Source of the DNA: Plantago major
Taxonomy: Eukaryota > Streptophyta > Magnoliopsida > Lamiales > Plantaginaceae
Assembly (NCBI GenBank): GCA_026545765.1
Contig: CM048842.1
Span: forward strand, 72,901,871-72,965,870
Direction of reading: 5' to 3'
Length of the DNA: 64,000 nucleotides
A program made the translations under genes and the position numbers. Below are positions 55,432 to 64,000 of this stretch, piece after piece; the first letter of the stretch is position 1, and each line of letters begins with the position of its first letter. The notes under the pieces were generated by a model. That model was not told the origin of the DNA and did no database searches. It worked only from the letters and a program-made list of their open reading frames with translations.

Positions 55432-58400
55432 TAACTTCTTCTTCTTCTTATTTTTTACTGTTAGATTTTAAGTGAAAAGGAATTACCACTGGAACTAGCT
55501 AGTGTTTCCGACACAGCTCGGGGATATGTATATACAACGAAATGCGGATTCTCGATAGTAGAACTACCGAACTAGTCTGTGTAGTTGTGTACTTGTGTGA
55601 GTTTTTTCTTTACTTTTTTACTGTAATCAATTTGATGCGACATGATCAGTAAATATTTCGAATAAGCACGCACACCAATACCATTCTGAGTGTTTGTTTG
55701 GTGAAACGATCGATTAGCTGATCACAAGTTTCCAAATATATTGCTATACCAATTGCTGTGTGGTTATATCATTTTAATGCGATTGAATGTAGTTGGGATG
55801 AGCTGATACGGTAGTGATTAGTCCACGAGAAATGGAATTAATTAAGTGTCACTCTTCCAACTTGTAAGGCAATTATTTTCATTTGTCTTAGGTCTAGTGT
55901 TTTCTTTTACTATGGGGGTAATTTTTAAAACTAGATAGGCTTAGTCATTTGATTTCACCATTGGATCTAGTGCTTGAAGAATCTTAGGAGATTGCAGCAG
56001 TGGGCGATATACAAAGAAAATGGTGGGGGCGTGTGATAATGAAGGGACCGAAAGGTGAGATAATGGAACTCGTATCCCTTCAAATGCATGCGGAGTTTTA
56101 CAGATTGTTTGGTATATTGATGAGACGGCACTGTTAAAATTATAGAGTAGTCTCTTATAAAACATTTTTACATTTGATAAGTTGTAAAACAGATTTGGTC
56201 GGGAGTGTGATCAATTTGGTCTCGTATGTGCCCATTGGAAAAAACCTTTCTTATACAACAAGTGTGAAATCTATTTTACCATACTTATAATACATTATTA
56301 TTGAGTGGAATTGGGTAGTAGTACTACACAAGTGATGATGGGATCAAAATGATTAAAGGAAAAAAAAAATGTTGGTCCTACCCTAATAGCTAGTGAATGT
56401 TTGGTATTCTTGGTGGTGGTGGATTATCTCTAACAAAGCTGCCGATCCTTAATTTGGAGGGTACCATAAATTTAGGTTATTTATTCTTTTTCTCTTTTCT
56501 CGATTCAATTATAATTTTTGGGAAATTTTTTTAATCAAATAACGTGAATGAAAAACGTATACATTAGCATGAACATAAATCTACTTTCTGAATATCGTGG
56601 GTCGTATTTTGATTCCCGTTAAAATGAGTGAAATGAGAAAGAGAAAATCTTTTTGTTCTGATTCAGGTTACATGTGATATAACCATGTACACAGTTGAAA
56701 CACTATACCGATCATAATTTCTACGTGGGTTGTGCGTGATGACAATAATTACCTTCCAATTTTCACATGCACTTTGGCCAACAATATACACATTTATGAT
56801 ATGTAATATTAAATAAAATGATTTCAAAACATATATATCATAGTTAAACATGTCTACAACAAAGTGAATTACTTTTGGAATACCTTAAAAACATCTTCTT
56901 TTCGAAATGATAAAAGAATATTGTCAATAAAACTTCACTTTTGAGGAAACAAATCACTAGTTATAGCCAAGAACGGAGTTTTGGAGTTTCATACCGAATA
57001 GGAAAAGAAATGGAAAAACAGAGGAAGCAAATAATGAGAGTTTGCCAGTTTGGGCCTAGTTTAATTTAATGTGGGTGTGGAATGTCGATATCATACATCT
57101 CTCTAGTCTTTTTATAGGTCACCATACTCACCAGGCATGCTAGTCCATATGGACCGTTCAACTTGTCCCAATGTGTTTCATAGTACAGTTTAAACTTCTC
57201 TAGATTTTTTGGAGATGTTTAGTTTGGGCAGGTGCTGAGATAGTAGTGCTGAATGGAAAATTTTTACATAGAACTCCATTTAATAATCAGAACTCATACA
57301 TAAATAAACTACATAAATTGAAAGAATAATTTTAAATTCATTTTAAATTACGTTGTTTATCATGTGCTCATAACTTACCATGTAATCTTGGCCCATCGAA
57401 TAATGTTTAGTTTGGGCGGTGACGAAGATAAGAAGTGTGACGGGCGGCCGTCACTGAATTTTCAAATTCGAGCAATTCAATCCTGGACGAGGATGCCATC
57501 TCCACGCCTAAATTTCTAAAATAGTCAGTACCACATGAATTTCATTCCTCGTTTCTTTAAGTTTGAGTTCGTAATAATTGAAAAGATTTAGATTCACATA
57601 ATAAATTGTTACACCATAAAATGTATACTCCCTCCGTCTCATAAAAGCTGTCCACTTTTGTCATTTAAGACGTCTCAGTAGAGTTGTCCACTTTCAATTC
57701 TTTGCCATTTTAGTAACAATTATACTGCATCCATTCCAAACATAACTTGCTATTTGATTTTTACACAAGTTTTAAGAAGTTTGAGTAAAAAATGGTTTAT
57801 ATAGATAAAATAATAAGTGTATGGTAAAAAGTAAGAAAGAGGATTGATAAAGTATGAAAGAGAGTGATTAAAATATTAATAATGGAGATAGTGGGTTTCC
57901 ATAAAAAGAAATGAAAAGTTTTTAATGGAACGCTCAAAATGAAAAAATGGAAAGTTTATAATGGAATGGGGGAATATAATTTTATATCCTCCACTACTTT
58001 TAAAAAATTCAAAAAATAACTTAAACAATCAAACCAACCACTAAAAAAGTTATAAAGTAAATCCGACATATACTATATAGTGTTATAATAATACTTTTCT
58101 TAATTTCTGTGCATGAACAGTAAACTGAACAACTTCAATGTGACGAAGGAGTATTAGACCAAAGTGTGTACATCCAATATAATGTACACCATACTACCAT
58201 ATGATTAATGGCTCACCATCGCTATTATTCTCTCTGCACCGTTGCACCACAATTTGTACCGTGACAACCACCAATAATTGACAAGATAAACATGCATTTT
58301 CACAAAAGGAACGTATGCGTGTGACCTATAAATCAAAAGGTTCATACGTTGGCTAAATACTCTGCACGAGCTTTAATTTAAAGAAACACATACTAATAAT

Positions 58401-60049
58401 AACTAAGATAATTTAGTATAGTTTATGCATCATTATATGAAATCAAATTCTGAAACTGCGTTGGCTAAGTTAATACTCTGCACCAGATTGTAAATTATTA
58501 ATCAAGTCAAGTCATACTTATGAAATCCAAGCAACCCTAACGTAATTTGTGTATTCATATAATAATAGCTCAGGTCAAAGTCTCTGCTTTGAGTCTTAAT
58601 CAAGTGTTAATCAACAAATAATTTTGCCTCTGTTAAAATAATTTACTTCTACAATGTGCCAATGTGAGTCATTTATTTTACTTTTACTTTCATTTAAAAG
58701 TAATCTATACTTCAAAGTCATCGAACAAATTCGGTTATAAAGTTATTAACTGATGGAGCGAAATATTTCGCTCCCGTTTGAATTTATCGTAGTCAAATTC
58801 TGAAAGTGTAAAATGTTTGTCGGATGTGTTTTTTTTCAAAGAAAATTAGAAGTGGTTGCTAAATTTGATAATTCATCAATGTTAGGTAAATTTCCATCTA
58901 CTTGTGGAGATCTAGATTCTAGAATTCAAACGAGGATAATAGCAATTAATTAGTACCACTACTACTCATAAAGACTACTTACAGGTCGTCCATTGAGGCT
59001 TTAAACTATTTATTCAAATGCTACCTGAGAGTGACACCATTTCTTTTCACATTTTACCTTACTTATGTTGATTCTTCCTCTGGAATTGAGCGATTGTTGC
59101 CTTGTACAACTAGATAAGCATCCATACTCACGAGAGACTGGAAGAATAATCCGTTGTACTGTAGTTTTTTTTTCTTTCTAGAATATAGTTTCCAGTATTG
59201 CATAAGTTCGAGGTTTACCTTAAAATGAAAATAATTATACTTCCTCCGCCCGATTAAGCTGTGAACATTTCTTTTATGAGGTTTCTTCAAGAATATGAAT
59301 AAACAATGATAAATTTGTTTAGTGAGATAATTATTAATAGCACATGTATAATAATTATCATATGTTGCAAACTAATTCCTCACCCAGTTTTAGTTTGAAC
59401 TTCTCGGTTCCCCCAATATTTCTTGTTATATCTTCTAATCCCATATTGTTTTTTATATATCAAAACTAACATAAAGTATGGGTGATAAATGATTAAAAAG
59501 TATGTGATATATAGATAATAAAGTAATAAAAAAAGTGGCAAATGATATGTTTTTGCAAAAAAAAAAAAAAGAACAATGTGATATAGATAATAAATTAAGA
59601 GAAAAGTGTTTAATGAGGTTTACTTCTTTTTTATTTTTAGTATATTTATATATTAACCGGATGTTTATAAAAGGATTACAGATAATTAAGGGAGTAATTG
59701 TATAGAGAATGTCGTACTCCGAATAGTCTCATCCGGTGTAAGTACCCTATCGTTCGTGGCACGGCAAAAGGATAGCATCTACTTGACTGTTATGATGGAT
59801 TGATTTCACAACACAGGATTCAGTGGTATAATGACACATGCGTCACGCCTTCTAACACACGTCTATCAAACGTTTAAAAGTTAAAATATGTCATGCGTAT
59901 TTTAATATGATCAAATTATAATGAACCATTTATGATGGCCCAAAATCTTCATCATCACCTAAATGCCGTCTTAAAAATGCTTCATTTCGGCCTTAAAGCC
60001 GCCTATTAAGATTTAATCATATAACAGAATCAAGATTATTCAGAGAAAC
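55432..60049. other. AT-rich intergenic DNA with MITE remains
   Basis: No gene is recognisable. The first 200-300 bp are the likely 3'-UTR of the RING-H2 gene. MITE-like words ACTCCCTCCGTCTCATAAAAG (57625-57645) and ACTTCCTCCGCCCGATTAAG (59241-59260) occur, and a MITE copy lies at 57722-57976. The 15-bp word ATGTTTAGTTTGGGC is found at about 57214 and 57405. Confidence 0.6.
57722..57976. mobile_element. Stowaway/mariner-like MITE, copy 2 (opposite orientation)
   Basis: It starts near ACTGCATCCATTCCAAACATAACTTG and ends with TTTATAATGGAATGGGGGAAT. The two ends are imperfect inverse copies. The interior is the reverse complement of 40678-40933 in several blocks (GGAGATAGTGGGTTT and ATAAAGTATGAAAGAGAGTG). 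It appears to lie inside or beside another MITE that starts at 57625. Confidence 0.6.
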
Positions 60050-60499
60050 ACGGGTGAATTCACTTCCACAACAGAACAGTGTTCTTACAAATGATTTTTG
60101 GAAACCAAAACACAAATCAAAGATTACGCAGTTTGTGCGATAGCTTACAAGCTAATGGTTAATGTCCGGAAACACCATGGATGATCATTACTGGAGGTCT
60201 GCTGAGGAAGATGTGCCATTTTGTGTCGGACGCGGAAAAACAATTTAGTCACGAGAAAATAAAAATATATACGGCACAGGAGAATTATCTCTCACAGTTG
60301 TCTGATTTTTACATGCAAGCATGCACAGTACACCACATTTCCTCTCAATTGAACAACGTTCTCACAAATGTTCAAATGTTGCAAGTTGTAACCACCTGGA
60401 CATGTATCTCAGCTAGGAAATAGTATGACAACAGAAACCGTCAAATGTACATACACAAAGCAATTTCGATTCAGATTTGTAGAAATAGCAGAAGAAAGA
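60050..60499 (-). other. Probable 3'-UTR and downstream region of the PLAC8-like gene
   Basis: The stretch directly after the stop codon at 60500 on the minus strand has no other gene. The end of the transcript cannot be fixed by eye. Confidence 0.4.
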
Positions 60500-63400
60500 T
60501 CACCCTTGATAACCAGTAGGGGGATAGCCAGCTGGGGGGTAGCCAGCAGGTGGGTAGCCAGTAGCTTGTTGAGGTGGTGGGTATCCACCAGCTTGAGGGT
60601 GTGGAGGATAAGCAGGCTGTCCATACGCAGGAGGGGGATATCCAGTATATCCAACACTTGCAGGGTATGGCTGATCAAGTCGTGACATTTGTTGGACTTG
60701 TGGCACTGCCATTGCAGGTTGTGGTCCAAATTTACCATCTCGCTTATCCATTTCGGTTTTGTGCTGTGTCTGTAACAGTTTTGCAAAATAGAACATCCAC
60801 AGATCATAAGAAACTAATAATACCGCTGTAAAAAGTACTGAGCCCAAAGCTTAGAGGTTCAGATGATATGTTTTTCCACAGCTGTTTAGAATCTGGGTTT
60901 TACTTTATTTTATTCTTCAGAGGTGTAACTGGCTTGATATTTTTTGAACAGATGATTCTATGATATTAGGTATCAAGATTTAAAATCAACCATGTAAGCA
61001 AAACATTATGGCTAACCTGCATACATGCGCACACCCTGCAAAACCAGATATAAAGGCGTCCTTTAATATCAATTCGTGTAAGGAATTCTAAACACTGGTA
61101 AATCAGATGAGCCAAGATGAGGAATTCCTTACGTGCAATACACCATATCGGATAAGCAAGACAACAGCTGAGAAGCTTCTGAGATCTCCTCGCTACCAAC
61201 AATCATGGCAATGATTGAGAAGATGCAAGCAATTTGTTGTAGACAGAACATGAAACCCTAACAAGTAAACTTAACAATTAATCAAACAGTATCAAAAAAT
61301 GCATGCAGAGAAGAGAGAAAGGGAATTGGTTGAGGGGGAGAATATACGATAATGCAATTATCACACTGAGTAGTTTGTATGTTGAATTCATCTTGCAGCA
61401 TAAACCGTGTAGAGGCTACTGAATTTCCAAAGCATAGGAAAACCTGAAACAAAATATATGTGTGTTAGCCAGAACCAGAAGAAATACCAAGTAGCAGCAA
61501 CAAAACAAAGATACTAAAAAAGAAAATCAAAGGGACTTGGGAAGCCTGAATGTAGAACAAGCTTATACAGTTACCGACATGAACGCATTTCTTTTATCAA
61601 TTTTTACTTCTGGAATTCGAGAACATCATTAAGTCCTGTATGGTTAAGTCTATTTTATATATTACCTCCGTAGCAAGGCAAAACTCTGGGCAACGACTTT
61701 CGCCACACCGGCCACTGCAAGGCATATATCCAGCACAGCAGACGTACCTGTCACGAGCAACATGAAAATTTTATACTTGGCTAGATACATGCCTAATACA
61801 GACCATAAGAGATGCAAAGTGTGGTTACCTGGACATGTCATTGTAAAGTGCTCTTTTGCGGAGCATATATGATACGCAGGGTCCACTGTGGTTAAACAAT
61901 AGGAACAATCATAATTCAATAAATTGTTCTGAACAAACTCTGTGATGATGTTTGAATAACATGCATGATAATGAAACACGAAAGTACTATGTTCCAGTGT
62001 ATAGATCCCACAGAAATTTTTTTTAAAAATAACTTTCAAGGTTCTACAATTCAAAAATACGTGTCAGTGAATCCAAAAGTACATGGATACTAAACTCACT
62101 ACGAAAACCATAAGCGCCACACAAATAGTCCTAACCGATCATCAGTTTTCAAAACTACTAGCAAATAATTGTATGAACTCAAGCCTCAAACTTCATGAAA
62201 GAGTGACCTACGAAACCAACTAAAGATCTTGCAGATTCCCATGCCATGTTAACGGAGGAAGTATTACGGAGACACTCTATTTAATGAAAGACAGGTTGAG
62301 CAAAAGGATTGTCCTGAACTCATACATAAAACTATATGGGATCGGGACCCTGCCAGTCTCAATTAAATATAATAGCTGAGGTCTCATGCAATGCATAACA
62401 AATTCCTCCTTTTTGCGAGAATCACAACTATTACTTTCTTTCCTTGGCAACAACCTTTTATAGGAGAGAGTCATCAAGAACATTGTAGATAGGACCAAAT
62501 TTAGCAATCAAGCTCATTCAAAATATTCTTGCAGAAACGGTTCTTAAAGAAATTACGAGAGATCATCACGTGCGCCTTCCAATTAATCAAAGATCTTCCT
62601 GGCCTAACAAATTATCGCATGGGCCTTCCACAAAATCAAGTGGGACGGAAAGGTCTATCTTATAGCGAACCCTACATGATCCTTCTTTGCCTCATGCACC
62701 TCCCAAATTCATAAGAGTGCGAAAAAAGCTCTCTATTTATTGAATGGTTGAATCAGGATAATAAATATTAAGTTACGACAACTTATGGTTAGGTAACTAT
62801 TTCATTGGAAATCCAGATGACGGAACTAAAGGATAACTAGCCCAACAATTCTATCAGATTTTGGTTAACTGAAAACGCCAGAATATGTTATAATCTAATA
62901 TACGAGTATGTTATTTCCGAAAAAAGACAGGGCCACAAGGTTACAAGCATACAAACTCAGGAATAAAGTGAAGAAAGATAAACTGTGAAGTATGACTGCA
63001 ATTAAAAAGGAATAACATCTTATTATTAGACTGCGCGAATCTTACAGTAAAATAAATTGAATGGTTTAGAAATTTCAAAGGTGACGTCTCATATCCGGCG
63101 AATAACTAAAGCTACTGCTTTCTCACACGGCTTTCACGTCCAAAACAATTGACTTCAAGCAGCCTCCTCTGATAAATAAGGAATAGCACAGACTATGTAC
63201 AAATCATGATCAGACAATCCATTGCCATATCTATGCAAATGGAAAAGCAGGCTGCGTGTTACCATTTTGTGCTAATATTACGTGACATCCAGTCCTACTA
63301 CATCCTCATCGTTCACATTATTATAATCATCAGTAGCAGATCAATTTGTTCCACAGAAATGGCAGTCAATCGAAGCGAATTTGCACACACATGGTCAGCA

Positions 63401-63869
63401 AATATGAAAATTAGCATATATCAGATTTTCAAATCATCATCATCCAAATTCAAACCAATGCACTAAAGCAACACGAGCAAATCAGCCTTAATTCTAGCAC
63501 AATTCAATTCAACGAGACAGAAAACAGATCCTTCAAACAAACAGCACAAAATGCAGCTCAAGACACAGATCAAATGTGCTACGTTCCCGAATTTTACTCA
63601 CCACCAAAGCGCCAAGCAGCAATCTGCAAAAATACAAGCAGAAATGATTTTCCAAATCCGAAAAAATTAAATCAACACGCAATCGGAAATACATACACAA
63701 ACAAAAAACAAAATTTAAAAACCCTAGGCAATTCTCCAACAAATCAGAGGCGTGTTTAGATATACATACATGGCGGATCCTGTTGAATTGAGTGGGTGAG
63801 ATCGACATGCCAGAGGTTGCGGTAATTCTGGCGGAGCTGCATCTTGTCCAGGTGGGCTTGAGACGCCAT
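60500..63869 (-). CDS. Cysteine-rich PLAC8-family-like protein with GYPP-repeat tail
   Basis: Minus-strand gene of eight coding exons: 63869-63770, 63623-63602, 61885-61829, 61747-61666, 61443-61348, 61257-61133, 61035-61017 and 60769-60500. All introns are GT..AG and the phases agree, giving 256 residues with no stop. The N-terminus is MASQAHLDKMQLRQNYRNLW. A cysteine-rich body follows (YCCLALWCGPC at 34-44, RYVCCAGYMPCSGRCGESRC at 60-79, CDNC at 114-117). Residues 119-140 (IGFMFCLQQIACIFSIIAMIVG) are hydrophobic and likely a membrane segment. The tail (about 207-256) is Pro/Tyr/Gly-rich with GYPP repeats. The body looks like the plant PLAC8-family proteins that start MASQ-LDKMQLRQN; I know no firm function for them. 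The last intron before the tail is preceded by a 19-nt exon, and exon 2 has only 22 nt. The promoter lies at or beyond the right edge. Confidence 0.85.
61886..63601 (-). other. Long intron of the PLAC8-like gene
   Basis: 1716 bp between exons 2 and 3, with donor GTGAGT and acceptor CCACAG. AT-rich; no conserved coding region or transposon end is seen in it. Confidence 0.75.
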
Positions 63870-64000
63870 TTGAGCTCCTTTGTCAGTCAAAACCTGGAAG
63901 ATTTGATGGTTTTTGAGTGAGGAAGACGATAAAAAGGATTACCGAAAGGAAGAATTATTAGAGAAGACGAGGGGTTTTTATTGTAGAAAGAGAGAAACGC

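Noticed and set aside
61662-62054. 130-codon minus-strand frame in the PLAC8-like gene
   Set aside because: It reads an exon of that gene in the wrong frame and runs into the intron.
1-64000. tRNA, rRNA, CRISPR or prokaryotic mobile features
   Set aside because: No cloverleaf with A and B boxes, rRNA core sequence or spaced repeats with unique spacers was seen. The tandem arrays here are minisatellites without spacers.

Overview
This is a stretch of plant nuclear DNA, most likely from a eudicot. The evidence is the set of repeats (Athila, Tat and Sirevirus-type LTR retrotransposons, CACTA/EnSpm transposons, a non-LTR LINE and MITEs), introns with GT..AG borders, AT-rich intergenic DNA, and two ordinary plant genes. 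An asterid such as a Lamiales species is possible, but nothing here proves the order. There are no bacterial operons, CRISPR arrays, or rRNA or tRNA genes that I could recognise. All names rest on reading the translations and comparing them with remembered family motifs; no search was run.

Positions 1-1768 are intergenic with one MITE-like element. Positions 1769-38851 read as one nest founded by a LINE on the minus strand: imperfect 13-bp target duplications (12 of 13 identical) lie at both edges, and a poly-T run (a minus-strand poly-A tail) follows the left one. The LINE was entered by an Athila Ty3/gypsy element (about 2935-16503, minus), which was later entered by an internally deleted Sirevirus-like Ty1/copia element (6134-12867, plus, TSD ACCTT). 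At a second point the LINE was entered by a Tat-clade Ty3/gypsy element (17793-37932, minus, TSD CACAG), and a deleted CACTA transposon (28101-33629, minus, TSD TGT) later entered the reverse transcriptase of that element. A deletion removed the 3' end of Athila together with most of LINE ORF2.

The Tat element carries, between its pol and 3' LTR, a spliced gene on the opposite strand (20040-22973, plus). It has its own TATA box and a 5'-UTR intron, and its product resembles the 'putative gypsy type transposon' family (Transposase_28). A 60-bp minisatellite lies just upstream.

Positions 38852-41254 are intergenic with a MITE. A second CACTA transposon (41258-51155, plus, TSD ATC) has a decayed two-gene set and a 2484-bp solo LTR (44358-46841, TSD GATAC). 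Both CACTA elements share subterminal GACGGATA/TATCCGTC inverted motifs and a minisatellite in the same intron of their second gene.

From 51159 to the end the DNA is gene-bearing: an intronless RING-H2 E3 ligase gene of the BRH1 type (54925-55431, plus) and an eight-exon gene (60500-63869, minus) for a cysteine-rich PLAC8-family-like protein with a GYPP-repeat tail. These are the only two genes that look intact. Every transposon coding region has stops, frameshifts or deletions, so none of the mobile elements appears autonomous.
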